From NCBI GenBank assembly GCA_938005545.1, contig CALKXV010000009.1, positions 124,001-188,000 on the forward strand: 64,000 nucleotides of DNA, read 5' to 3'. A program made the position numbers and the translations under genes. Numbering within the stretch: the stretch's first letter is position 1; each line of letters starts with the position of its first letter. Positions 36,895 to 45,761 of the stretch are shown here, piece after piece. Below the pieces are notes generated by a model that worked only from the letters and a program-made list of their open reading frames with translations, did no database searches and was not told the origin of the DNA. The DNA is from an uncultured Paracoccaceae bacterium (GTDB lineage Bacteria; Pseudomonadota; Alphaproteobacteria; Rhodobacterales; Rhodobacteraceae).

Positions 36895-37763
36895 TGGCTG
36901 AGAGATTTGGTGGCAAGCACAGCCCTGGAACGGCTTCGCGCCCCCGTGCGCCGGGAGGCATGACGCGCAGCCGTGTGGGTGCGCGCGTCAACTTCCTGTT
37001 TATCGCGCCTGCGATCATGTTGTTGGTGGCGTTCCAACAAGAACCCCTTGGCATGTTCATCAAGATCGCGGCTTTTGCGATCATGATGTTGGCCGCTTGG
37101 CTGACCCGCGAAGGCGTGATTGCGCATGAAGCTTATGACGCCCGCAATGTTGCCAAACGCCCGGCCATCCCGCGCAAAATGTTTGCCAGCGTTCTGACGG
37201 GGCTTGGGTTGGCATTGGCCGGTGTTGACGCCGAAACGTTCGGGCTTTTGAACCCAATCCTTTACTTCATTCTTGGGTGCGCGCTGCATTTCACCGCCTT
37301 TGGTCCCGACCCTTTGAAAAACAAAGGCACTGTCGGCATGAATGAGTATCAGACCGACCGGGTTGCGCGCGCCGTTGACGAAGCCGAAAAGCACCTGAGC
37401 GCAATGAAAGAAGCCATTCGCCGGGCGCAAACACCCAGCCTTGATCGCCGGGTCGCGGATTTTGTTGAAACGGCACGGAGCATGTTCCGCGTCGTCGAAG
37501 AAGACCCCGGCGATCTGACATCAGCGCGGCGTTACCTGGGCGTCTACCTTTTGGGCGCACGCGATGCGACGGTCCAGTTTGCCGATCTTTATGCCCGCTC
37601 CAAGAACGACGATGCCCGCAAAGATTATGAGACGTTGCTGGACGATCTGGAAAGCTCGTTCACCAGCAAGACCGAGAAACTGCTTCAGAACGACAAATCC
37701 ATGCTGGACGTGGAAATAGAAGTGCTGCGCGAGCGGCTCGAACGCGAAGGCGTCAGAAGCTAA
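36894..37763 (+). CDS. XpaC-family membrane-associated protein
   Basis: A 289-residue protein of the XpaC family (named for 5-bromo-4-chloroindolyl phosphate hydrolysis). After a basic, disordered 30-residue N terminus come paired hydrophobic helices at about 33-48 and 52-68, then another hydrophobic pair near 95-130. The C-terminal half is a long helical domain (MNEYQTDRVARAVDEAEKHL to the end) predicted to be coiled coil. XpaC and TelA are near-constant neighbours in bacteria, and TelA follows 31 bp downstream. The ATG at 36894 overlaps the previous stop. Confidence 0.85.
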   Translation: MAERFGGKHSPGTASRPRAPGGMTRSRVGARVNFLFIAPAIMLLVAFQQEPLGMFIKIAAFAIMMLAAWLTREGVIAHEAYDARNVAKRPAIPRKMFASVLTGLGLALAGVDAETFGLLNPILYFILGCALHFTAFGPDPLKNKGTVGMNEYQTDRVARAVDEAEKHLSAMKEAIRRAQTPSLDRRVADFVETARSMFRVVEEDPGDLTSARRYLGVYLLGARDATVQFADLYARSKNDDARKDYETLLDDLESSFTSKTEKLLQNDKSMLDVEIEVLRERLEREGVRS

Positions 37764-37794
37764 AATTGACCAAAAAAGCTAAACGAGGGACCCC

Positions 37795-38991
37795 ATGGAA
37801 AACGAGATTTTTAAAAAGGCCAAAGAGGCCGAAATATTGGTGAAAGAAGTTAGCGAATTTCAATTACCCGTTCCGGCGGCGGCTGAAGACGTCGTTTTGC
37901 TGGAACAAGCTGACCCTACAACCAGTGCAGCGATCGAAAAGCGCATCGGCGAAATCGACATGGGCAACACCAATTCGATCGTATCCTTCGGATCGTCTGC
38001 GCAAGTGGAACTGCAAGAGATCAGTCAAGCCATGCTGCAAGACGTCAAAAACAAGGACGTTGGCCCTGCGGGTGATTCATTGCGCAGCATTGTGTCCACC
38101 ATTCGCGGTTTTTCGGTCAGCGAGCTGGACGTCCGCCGCAAGCGGTCGTGGTGGGAATGGTTGCTAGGGAAAGCCGCCCCCGCACATAACTTCCTGGCCC
38201 GGTTCGAAGAAGTTCAAGATCAGATCGACAAGGTAACGGCCAACCTTGAAACCCACGAACATAAGTTGTTGAAGGACATCAAGTCGCTGGATCAGCTCTA
38301 TGACAAGACGCTGGCCTTTTACGACGAGCTGGCGCTTTACATTGCGGCTGGCGAAGAAAAGCTGAAGCGCCTGGATGCCGTGGATATCCCGGCTTTGGAC
38401 AAAGCGGTGGCAGATGCACCGGACGACCAAGGTGTGATGGCCGCGCAGGAATTGCGCGATCTGCGGTCTGCCCGCGATGATCTGGAACGCCGTGTCCATG
38501 ATCTGAAACTTACCCGTCAGGTGACGATGCAATCCTTGCCGTCGATCCGATTGGTGCAGGAAAACGACAAATCTCTGGTGACCAAGATCAACTCGACCTT
38601 GGTGAACACCGTGCCGCTTTGGGAAACGCAACTGGCCCAAGCTGTGACGATCCAGCGGTCAAGCGAAGCCGCAGATGCGGTGCGCGATGCCAATGATCTG
38701 ACGAACGAATTGCTGACCAAGAACGCCGAAAACCTGCGCCAAGCCAACAAGAAAATCCGCGAAGAAATGGAACGCGGCGTTTTCGATATCGAGGCTGTCA
38801 AATCGGCGAACGCCAATCTGATCGGCACCATCGAGGAAAGCTTGCAGATTGCCGACGAAGGCAAAGCCAAGCGTGCAGCCGCCGAAGAAGAGCTTCAGAA
38901 AATGGAAGCCGAGTTGAAAAACACGCTGGCCTCGGCCACAGCGCGCAAAGACGGAACAGGCGTCAACGCTGGCGAAAGCGTTCCGGCCTAA
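37795..38991 (+). CDS. telA: TelA-family toxic anion resistance protein
   Basis: A 398-residue, almost wholly helical cytoplasmic protein with the TelA family pattern (GDSLRSIVSTIRGF, LGKAAPAHNFLARFEEVQDQID, LTRQVTMQSLPSIRLVQEND). TelA proteins were first tied to tellurite resistance and are broadly associated with Ter and envelope-stress systems; molecular function is unknown. GAGGGACCCC precedes the ATG. The following gene starts at the very next base. Confidence 0.92.
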   Translation: MENEIFKKAKEAEILVKEVSEFQLPVPAAAEDVVLLEQADPTTSAAIEKRIGEIDMGNTNSIVSFGSSAQVELQEISQAMLQDVKNKDVGPAGDSLRSIVSTIRGFSVSELDVRRKRSWWEWLLGKAAPAHNFLARFEEVQDQIDKVTANLETHEHKLLKDIKSLDQLYDKTLAFYDELALYIAAGEEKLKRLDAVDIPALDKAVADAPDDQGVMAAQELRDLRSARDDLERRVHDLKLTRQVTMQSLPSIRLVQENDKSLVTKINSTLVNTVPLWETQLAQAVTIQRSSEAADAVRDANDLTNELLTKNAENLRQANKKIREEMERGVFDIEAVKSANANLIGTIEESLQIADEGKAKRAAAEEELQKMEAELKNTLASATARKDGTGVNAGESVPA

Positions 38992-39933
38992 GTGACGATG
39001 GTTGCGCGTTCTTTTCTGACGATGGCGGCTTTGGTTGCCATTGTCGCGGGCTGTAGCCCGTTGGACGGCAATGGCACAGTTTCCAGTGTCGCGCCGCCCG
39101 AATTGATTGTGGTCGAGAACGCGCCTTCGCCCGCCAGTGTCGAGCTGGCACAATATTACGAACGTGTCGAAAAAGGCCATCGCGCGCGCGGGCTGCTGCG
39201 CACAGACGGTGGCGGACCAGACGTACCGTTTGACGCCGAACGGCTGGCGATGGCGTTTCGCGCCACCGCCTTTGCTCGTGAGTTCAGTGATCAGGACAAT
39301 AAATTGGTGCAAAGCGAGGCGGAAAGCCGATTGCATCGATGGGAACAACCCGTCTTGATACAAACTATGTTTGGCACGGGTGTCTCTGATCCGCAGCGCG
39401 CCGACGACATGGCTGCCATCGCACGCTATGCGGGCCGGTTGCAGGATGTCACACAGCATCCCATTCGGTTTGTCGAACGCGGCGGAAACTTTCAGGTCTT
39501 GGTACTGACCGAAGACGAACGCCGCGTGATTGGGCCCTTATTGACCCGGTTGGTTCCCAGCGTGCGGCCCCGCGAAATTGAACTGATCGAAACCTTGGAT
39601 CGCGGAAACTATTGTGTGGTGATCGCTTCTGATCCACGCAACGACGGGGCCATCACGCAAGCCGTCGCCATTGTCCGGGCAGAGCTTCCCCCTTTGTTGC
39701 GCCTGTCGTGTTTCCACGAAGAGATTGCACAGGGCTTAGGCCTTTCCAACGACAGCCAAACCGCACGCCCCTCGATCTTTAACGACGACGACGAATTTGG
39801 GCGATTGACGGTGATGGACGAGAAAATGTTGCGGTTGCTGTACGACAATCGCCTGAAACCCGGCATGGATGCAGCAAGCGCCGATGCCATAGTATCAACA
39901 CTTGCACGCGATCTGACAGGATCGGCGTTATAA
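38992..39933 (+). CDS. DUF2927 lipoprotein
   Basis: About 311-313 residues, with a signal peptide and lipobox VAGC, then a proline-rich linker and the DUF2927 domain (VTQHPIRFVER, LSCFHEEIAQGLGLSND). HEEIAQGLG has the look of a metallopeptidase-type helix although a full HExxH is not present. Both GTG 38992 and ATG 38998 are possible starts. Placement between telA and the SPFH gene suggests an envelope-side component of the same system. Confidence 0.82.
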   Translation: MTMVARSFLTMAALVAIVAGCSPLDGNGTVSSVAPPELIVVENAPSPASVELAQYYERVEKGHRARGLLRTDGGGPDVPFDAERLAMAFRATAFAREFSDQDNKLVQSEAESRLHRWEQPVLIQTMFGTGVSDPQRADDMAAIARYAGRLQDVTQHPIRFVERGGNFQVLVLTEDERRVIGPLLTRLVPSVRPREIELIETLDRGNYCVVIASDPRNDGAITQAVAIVRAELPPLLRLSCFHEEIAQGLGLSNDSQTARPSIFNDDDEFGRLTVMDEKMLRLLYDNRLKPGMDAASADAIVSTLARDLTGSAL

Positions 39934-39985
39934 GGCGGTGGAAAAAGTATCTTTTTCCGCCCCATGTTCTGCGTCACAACAGAAC
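39934..39985 (+). promoter_or_regulatory. Two intercistronic hairpins before the SPFH gene
   Basis: GGAAAAAG/CTTTTTCC with a TAT loop (39940-39958), extended by GGC/GCC across a bulge, is followed by GTTCTG/CAGAAC (39966-39985). They fill the gap between the DUF2927 stop and the ribosome-binding site of the SPFH gene. No T run follows, so a processing or stability role is likelier than termination. Confidence 0.5.
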
Positions 39986-40007
39986 TAAGAATTGAAAAGG
40001 AGAGACC

Positions 40008-41096
40008 ATGGGCATTTTTGATTTCCTGACGGGTGAATTCATCGACGTCATTCACTGGGTGGATGATACGCGCGACACCATGGTCTGGCGCTTCGAACGC
40101 GAAGACCACGAGATCAAATACGGCGCCAAGCTGACGGTGCGCGAAGGCCAAGCGGCTGTTTTCGTTCACGAAGGTCAGTTGGCGGATACGTTTATGCCCG
40201 GGCTTTACATGCTTGAAACCAACAACATGCCCATCCTGACGACGCTTCAGCACTGGGATCACGGTTTCAAATCGCCATTCAAATCCGAGATTTACTACGT
40301 CTCGACCCGTCGTTTCACGGATCTGAAATGGGGCACGAAAAACCCGATCATGTTGCGCGACCCGGAATTCGGACCGACGCGCATCCGCGCCTTTGGCACC
40401 TATTCTGTCAAGGTCACTGACCCCGCCAAGTTCCTTCAGGAAATCGTCGGCACCGACGGCGAATTCACGATGGACGAGATCAGCTTTCAGATCCGCAACA
40501 TCATCGTGCAGGAATTTTCCCGCGTGATCGCCAACAGCGGCATCCCGGTTCTGGACATGGCCGCCAACACCGCCGATCTTGGCAAGCTGGTTGCCGAACG
40601 TATCTCGGACACGATCACCGCCTATGGCCTGACCCTGCCCGAACTTTACATCGAAAACATCTCGCTCCCGCCTGCGGTCGAAAAGGCGTTGGACGAACGC
40701 ACATCGCGCGGCATCACCGGATCGCTTGACGAACACTTCCGTTACAAAGCCGCCGAAAGTCTGGATCAACCCGGCTCAGCCGCCGGTCAAGCCATGGGTA
40801 TGGGTATGGGTGCCGCCATGGGTATGGGGATGGCCGGCGGTATTGCCGGGCCTTGGGGCACCGCCCCCGCAGCGCCACCGCCGCCACCGGTAGAACACGT
40901 CTGGCACATCGCGAATGACGGCGAAACGACCGGTCCGTTTTCGAAAGCCACGCTTGGCCAGATGGCCGCAAAAGGCGAAATGACCCGCGACACATGGGTC
41001 TGGACCCAAGGTCAGGACGGTTGGAAGAAGGCCGAAGACGTGAACGAACTGGCGCAGCTTTTCACCATTCTGCCGCCACCGCCACCGGGAAGCTAA
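40008..41096 (+). CDS. SPFH-domain protein with C-terminal GYF_2 domain (YdjI-like)
   Basis: A 362-residue protein. The SPFH domain (about 25-240: YGAKLTVREGQAAVFVHEG, IRAFGTYSVKVTDPAKFL, GLTLPELYIENISLPP) matches the virion-core-like branch exemplified by Bacillus YdjI, which helps recruit PspA to the membrane. Residues 262-278 form a Met-Gly repeat and about 284-295 a proline run; 296-352 is a GYF_2 domain (HVWHIANDGETTGPFS), a likely protein-binding module. GGAGAG precedes the ATG. Confidence 0.88.
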   Translation: MGIFDFLTGEFIDVIHWVDDTRDTMVWRFEREDHEIKYGAKLTVREGQAAVFVHEGQLADTFMPGLYMLETNNMPILTTLQHWDHGFKSPFKSEIYYVSTRRFTDLKWGTKNPIMLRDPEFGPTRIRAFGTYSVKVTDPAKFLQEIVGTDGEFTMDEISFQIRNIIVQEFSRVIANSGIPVLDMAANTADLGKLVAERISDTITAYGLTLPELYIENISLPPAVEKALDERTSRGITGSLDEHFRYKAAESLDQPGSAAGQAMGMGMGAAMGMGMAGGIAGPWGTAPAAPPPPPVEHVWHIANDGETTGPFSKATLGQMAAKGEMTRDTWVWTQGQDGWKKAEDVNELAQLFTILPPPPPGS

Positions 41097-41097
41097 G

Positions 41098-41625
41098 ATG
41101 AGCCGACGTGCCACGATCAAATGGCTGCACTGGTTGAGTGCGCTGATGATCCTCTATTTCTTTTTGGTTGAACCGGAAGATGTGCGCCGTCTTGGTGCGG
41201 CCGCCTTGGCCACGCATGCCGGTGTTGGTGCGGTTTTTGCGCTGGTCGTCGTTGCGTGGTTCGCGATGTACTTGGCCAAAGGTTTGGCCGGGCGTCCGGG
41301 CCCGAAACTGCCCGGCTGGGGCAAGCGATTTCACCCTTTGGCACACAAGGCCATGTATTGGGGCCTGTTGGCGATGGCCATCAGCGGCGGCTTGATCGGG
41401 TTGTTCGCACCCTATGCGGTCATGGCCTTCGGAGCCTTTCCCATTGCGCCCAATTTCGATGTCAAATTTCTCCACAACGCGATGCAAGAGCTGCACGAGA
41501 TCGTCTTCAACGCCCTTTTGTTTGGCATCGTGGTTCATACGGCATTCCACGCTTGGCGGCATTTCCGCTTAAAAGACAATGCATTGCGGATCATGGTTCC
41601 GAAACCCCTTCACAAGTATCTTTAA
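41098..41625 (+). CDS. Cytochrome b561-like membrane protein
   Basis: A 175-residue four-helix membrane protein with b561-type features: KWLHWLSALMILY (H11), LATHAGVG (H40), HKAMYWGLLAMAISG and a histidine-rich last helix (FHAWRHF). It would bind two b haems and move electrons across or within the membrane. Spacing to the SPFH gene is 1 bp and to the next gene 3 bp, so it is firmly part of the run. Confidence 0.87.
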   Translation: MSRRATIKWLHWLSALMILYFFLVEPEDVRRLGAAALATHAGVGAVFALVVVAWFAMYLAKGLAGRPGPKLPGWGKRFHPLAHKAMYWGLLAMAISGGLIGLFAPYAVMAFGAFPIAPNFDVKFLHNAMQELHEIVFNALLFGIVVHTAFHAWRHFRLKDNALRIMVPKPLHKYL

Positions 41626-41628
41626 GCC

Positions 41629-42720
41629 ATGGGCACCGAAGAACATCGTTTTCCCTGCGACAACTGCGGATCCGATCTTCGGTTTGATCCCGGTGATGAT
41701 CAACTGATTTGCGATCATTGCGGCAATACACATACGATTGATCACGGGCCTTGGACCCGTTCGACCGCTGTTAAAGAACAAGACTTCAACCAAGCGGTGC
41801 GCAAGGGGCTTGGCACCGCTGAAATGGAAGACACCCGCGTTTCGGCCTGCCCGAATTGCGCGGCGAGGGTTGAATTCGATGCGCATGTGCATTCCACCGA
41901 ATGCCCCTATTGCGCGACGCCCGTTGTCACCGATACCGGCACCGCGCGACAAATAAAACCCCGTGCGGTTTTGCCATTCATGCTTGAGGAAACGAACGCC
42001 CGCGAGGCCATGACAGATTGGCTGGGCGCATTGTGGTTCGCACCGAACGGGCTAAAGGAATACGCGCGAAAAGGGCGCAAGATGACGGGTGTTTACACAC
42101 CGTGCTGGACTTTCGATGCCGATACCCAAAGCAAATACAGCGGCCAGCGCGGAACGATCTACTATGAAACCAAATCTGTCGTTCGGAACGGCGAGCGCGA
42201 GAACGTGCGCGTCGCCAAGGTTCGTTGGACGCCTGCACGTGGACGGGTTGCACGATTCTTTGATGATGTGCTTATCGTCGCTTCAACCGCCCTGCCCGAC
42301 CCGTTCAGGAAAGCACTGGTCCATTGGGATTTGACGCGACTTGAACCTTATCAACCCGAATACCTCGCCGGATTCCGGGCCGAGGCTTACACGATTGAGC
42401 TTCAAGAGGCTTATAGCGAAGCGCGTGAGATTATGGACCGCCAAATCCTGCGCGACGTGCGCTTTGACATTGGCGGCGACAAACAAAGGGTCGATCATAT
42501 CGACACGGATGTCAGCGACGTCACGTTCAAGCACATCCTCGTTCCCGTTTGGATCGCCGCCTATCGATACAGGGGTTGCGCGTTTCGATTTGTTGTGAAC
42601 GGGCAAAACGGTCAGGTCATTGGCGAGCGGCCCTGGTCTGCGTGGAAAATTGCATTTGCCGTGCTGGCCGGTCTGATTTTGGCGGGCGTGGTCGGATACC
42701 TTTACGGCACCGGACAGTAA
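41629..42720 (+). CDS. Double zinc-ribbon protein with C-terminal membrane anchor (YdjG-like)
   Basis: A 363-residue protein with two TFIIB-like zinc ribbons (C10, C13, C28, C31 and C74, C77, C92, C95), a beta-rich middle (about 105-330: TGVYTPCWTFDAD, HILVPVWIAAYRYRG, FVVNGQNGQVIGERPWS) and a single C-terminal membrane helix (about 340-358). The layout matches Bacillus YdjG, an SPFH/PspA-associated membrane protein. It ends the plus-strand run and converges on the DUF1444-like gene with 1 bp between. Confidence 0.85.
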   Translation: MGTEEHRFPCDNCGSDLRFDPGDDQLICDHCGNTHTIDHGPWTRSTAVKEQDFNQAVRKGLGTAEMEDTRVSACPNCAARVEFDAHVHSTECPYCATPVVTDTGTARQIKPRAVLPFMLEETNAREAMTDWLGALWFAPNGLKEYARKGRKMTGVYTPCWTFDADTQSKYSGQRGTIYYETKSVVRNGERENVRVAKVRWTPARGRVARFFDDVLIVASTALPDPFRKALVHWDLTRLEPYQPEYLAGFRAEAYTIELQEAYSEAREIMDRQILRDVRFDIGGDKQRVDHIDTDVSDVTFKHILVPVWIAAYRYRGCAFRFVVNGQNGQVIGERPWSAWKIAFAVLAGLILAGVVGYLYGTGQ

Positions 42721-42721
42721 T

Positions 42722-43609
42722 TCAAGACAGCGCGATCAATTGACCATCGTACATTTTGTGGGTCTTAACCGGCACCGCGTCGCCAATATGCATGGTCCAC
42801 ACGAATTCGGATTGCGGCCTTGGATCTGACTTGCCCAATTGGTGCATCCAGTCTTCTATCGCAGCCACGGCATATGGATCGTCGGCGTTCACAAAGTCCA
42901 CCGTTTCTCGCGACATGGACGACACCAAAGCACGATCCCAGCCCGCACCCTGCATCACAATTTCAAGCGCTTTGGGCAACAACAAAAGCGAGCTTCCTAA
43001 CCAATCGTGGTCTTCGAACCCCGCTGAAAGCACGCCCATCTCGGACGGCCATGTGTGCAGGTTAGGCAAAAAATTCAGGACGTTTTCCTCCGCTGCTGCC
43101 AAAACTTCGGTGGGCGTAAACCCGGCTTTTTCGGCGGCGGCAGTCGTGACGTTCTTCAACCCTTCGCCCAGATCCGAATAAACCAAGATCATCAGATCAC
43201 CGGGGCCATCCTTCACCAGATCATCGCTGAACCAACCGTCATTCATTCCTGAAAAATAGGCCCGATTTCGCAACAGAAAATAGACATTGTCCAAAGTGAT
43301 CGGTGCAGGATAAAGGGCGGCCCGTGCCATGGTCACATAAGCCGCGATCAACTTCGCCCTTTGGGATCTGGTTCAAACCCCTTGGATGTCTTGCACAATA
43401 TTACCGAGATAGAGCTGTAAAGTACCCAAGTTTTCGTCGGGATGGATGGCTTCAATGTTGAAGGGATCGTCTTCTGTGACGACCAACTGGATTTCGGGCA
43501 GCATAGCCCGCAACGCCTCTGTCACCTCAATGCAAATCGCACGAGGGTCGCACCTTTCACTACCAAAAATTTCATACATCCACCGCGTCTCCTGCTGTCG
43601 CCAGAACAC
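42722..43609 (-). pseudogene. DUF1444-like gene interrupted by an in-frame TGA
   Basis: Two open stretches in the same frame, 43609-43376 (78 residues) and 43372-42722, are separated only by a TGA at 43375-43373. Read through it, the protein is about 295 residues: an N-terminal part ending DENLGTLQLYLGNIVQDIQGV, then the stop, then AKLIAAYVTMARAAL and LMILVYSDLGEGLKNVTTAAAE. The C-terminal part resembles DUF1444 (YtpQ) proteins. One nonsense change (for example CGA or TGG to TGA) would explain it. The upstream start is GTG 43609 or ATG 43579. Confidence 0.6.
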
Positions 43610-43788
43610 TCCAAAACCGGGGCAACACTATGACATGCATATGGAAATTCCGGCTCAATATCTGTTCAACCCTTTCCAAATCCACAACGGGGTGAGCAGC
43701 CCAAATGAGACGCAAATGCCAAAGCGCTTTCCCAGACTTGCCAAGATGTGTCCGGCTGGTAAGAGGTGTCCGACCAAGGAGACGACAG

Positions 43789-44709
43789 ATGATACTTACC
43801 GCAGGCGAAGCCCTGATCGACATGCTGCCCCGCGACACAACAGATGGCGGCGGCGCCTATCAACCTTTTGCAGGCGGTTCGGTCTTCAATACGGCGAATG
43901 CGCTTGGACGGCTGGGGCAACCCACCGGATTTTTCAGTGGCATATCAACTGATTTCTTCGGTGAAATCCTGATGGATACTTTGATCAAATCCGGTGTGGA
44001 ACCGCAATTCGTTGCGCGATCTGACCGGCCCACAACACTGGCGTTCGTGCGTCTTGTCGACGGCCACGCAACCTATCTTTTCTATGATGAAAACAGCGCC
44101 GGACGCATGTTGGCCGAGGCCGACATTCCAAAGATCGACGCCTCTGTTGATGCGCTGTTTTTCGGGTGCATCTCGCTTGCTGTCGAACCCTGTGCGGCCA
44201 CATACGAAGCGCTGTTGATGCGCGAAGGCGACAGCCGCGTTGTGATGCTGGATCCGAACATTCGCGCCGGTTTCATTCAGGACGAAGCCGTCTATCGCGC
44301 GCGTTTGGGCCGGATGTTGGAAAAATCGGATTTGGTGAAATTTTCGGATGAAGATTTGGAATGGTTCTCAGGCAAAGGCGATGTCGAAGGCAAGGTGAAG
44401 GACATTTTGGCCATGGGCCCCAAGGTTGTGTTCGTGACCGAAGGCGCTCGCGGTGTCACAGGATACACGAACCATGGCGCGTTCTTCGTGCCAGCCCCAA
44501 AAGTCAAGGTCGTCGACACAGTCGGTGCAGGCGATACTTTCAACGCTGGCGTTTTGACCGCGTTGCGGGAACGCGGCCTGATGACCAAAACGGCGCTTCA
44601 GTCAATTTCCGAAGCCGACCTGACAGAAGCCATGTCGCTCGGCGCGCGCGCCGCCGCAATCACCGTCAGCCGTGCAGGCGCGAACCCACCCCGCCGTGAC
44701 GAGTTGTAA
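43789..44709 (+). CDS. PfkB-family sugar kinase, fructokinase-like
   Basis: A 306-residue ribokinase-fold kinase. MILTAGEALIDMLP and FAGGSVFNTANALGRLG are the N-terminal signature and sugar-binding region; VDTVGAGDTFNAGVL carries the anion hole and catalytic aspartate. Fructokinases of alphaproteobacteria look like this, but the substrate is not proven and no sugar transporter is adjacent. AAGGAG lies 7-8 nt before the ATG. It converges on kdsD with 13 bp between. Confidence 0.88.
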   Translation: MILTAGEALIDMLPRDTTDGGGAYQPFAGGSVFNTANALGRLGQPTGFFSGISTDFFGEILMDTLIKSGVEPQFVARSDRPTTLAFVRLVDGHATYLFYDENSAGRMLAEADIPKIDASVDALFFGCISLAVEPCAATYEALLMREGDSRVVMLDPNIRAGFIQDEAVYRARLGRMLEKSDLVKFSDEDLEWFSGKGDVEGKVKDILAMGPKVVFVTEGARGVTGYTNHGAFFVPAPKVKVVDTVGAGDTFNAGVLTALRERGLMTKTALQSISEADLTEAMSLGARAAAITVSRAGANPPRRDEL

Positions 44710-44722
44710 TTTAAAAGCCTGC

Positions 44723-45727
44723 TCAAGCGGTGCCGCGGTTCAACAAACGCAGTAACGTAACCAAGCCGACCGGTCGGTCCTGATCGATCACAAAAGCTGC
44801 CGAAATGCGCCGCGCTTGTAAGGTGGCCAAGGCTTCTCCCGCCAAGGTGGTTGGCGTCAAGGTCACGGACCCAACCGTCATGATCGCGCGGGTTTGGGTC
44901 TCATGCAGCGCACCTTTCATGGTCGCATCTGCGTTTTTCTCAAGATACCTGCGCACATCGCCATCCGTAACAACGCCGTTCAGCACGCCATCCACCGTCA
45001 CACCCACAATGCCAAATCCCTTGGCCGAAAGCTCGGAAATGGCGGCAATAACAGGGGCATCCGCCTCAACAATCGGCAGGGCGGCGGCCCCGTGCATGAT
45101 TTCGCCCACGTGCTTCAGGGCGGCCCCAAGCGAGCCGCCCGGATGGAAGCTATGGAAGCTTTCGGGCCCAAAGCCTTTCCTTTGCAAAATGGCAATTGCC
45201 AGAGCATCCCCCATGGCCATTTGCATCAAGGTCGACGTCGTCGGCGCTAAATTGTGCGGGCAAGCTTCGCGCACCTTCGGCAAAACCAAAGCCGCGTCCG
45301 CCGCCCGTGCCAAGGTACTGTCTGCGACACCGGTGAGCGCGACCAAAGGTACGGCGCGGCGCTTGGCATATCCCAGAACATCCGACAATTCAGTGGTTTC
45401 GCCAGACCATGACAACGCCAAAATAACGTCCGACGGCTGCACCATACCCAGATCGCCGTGGCTTGCTTCGGCAGGGTGCAGGAAATTCGCGGGCGTACCG
45501 GTCGATGCAAAGGTTGCCGCCAGTTTTGCGGCCACATGCCCCGATTTTCCCAAGCCGGTGACGATCAACCGACCATCCATGCCCGCGATCAACTCGATTG
45601 CAGCCTCAAGACTGTCGGTCATCAAGGGCAAACCCGCCGCCAAAGCCGATAGCCCTTCGGCATCAGTAGCAATGGCGTTTTGAACCGCCTCTAGGGCTTT
45701 TATGCATTCTGACATGAGATTGGGCAT
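44723..45727 (-). CDS. kdsD: Arabinose-5-phosphate isomerase
   Basis: A 334-residue enzyme converting ribulose-5-phosphate to arabinose-5-phosphate, the first step to Kdo. It has an SIS domain (GLGKSGHVAAKLAATFASTGTPANFLHPAEASHGDLGM, split here as GLGKSGHVAAK and HPAEASHGD) and two CBS domains in the C-terminal third. ATG 45727 or 45715 may be used; TTG 45751 is less likely. It is the last gene of the rlmE-kdsB-kdsA-kdsD series on this strand. Confidence 0.95.
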   Translation of the reverse strand: MPNLMSECIKALEAVQNAIATDAEGLSALAAGLPLMTDSLEAAIELIAGMDGRLIVTGLGKSGHVAAKLAATFASTGTPANFLHPAEASHGDLGMVQPSDVILALSWSGETTELSDVLGYAKRRAVPLVALTGVADSTLARAADAALVLPKVREACPHNLAPTTSTLMQMAMGDALAIAILQRKGFGPESFHSFHPGGSLGAALKHVGEIMHGAAALPIVEADAPVIAAISELSAKGFGIVGVTVDGVLNGVVTDGDVRRYLEKNADATMKGALHETQTRAIMTVGSVTLTPTTLAGEALATLQARRISAAFVIDQDRPVGLVTLLRLLNRGTA

Positions 45728-45761
45728 AGGACATCGCCTTGGGCGAGACAAGTTTCGCCAA

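Noticed and set aside
39609-40769. 386-residue minus-strand frame across the DUF2927 and SPFH genes
   Set aside because: It runs antisense through two recognised genes and their gap; no independent support.
43373-43375. Selenocysteine coding for the in-frame TGA
   Set aside because: No SECIS-like hairpin is evident just after the TGA, the family is not a known selenoprotein group, and no cysteine is expected at this position.
43366-43381. T-loop-like sequence GGTTCAAACCCC suggesting a tRNA 3' end
   Set aside because: No acceptor, D or anticodon stem can be formed with the flanking bases; the stretch is explained as part of the interrupted DUF1444-like gene.
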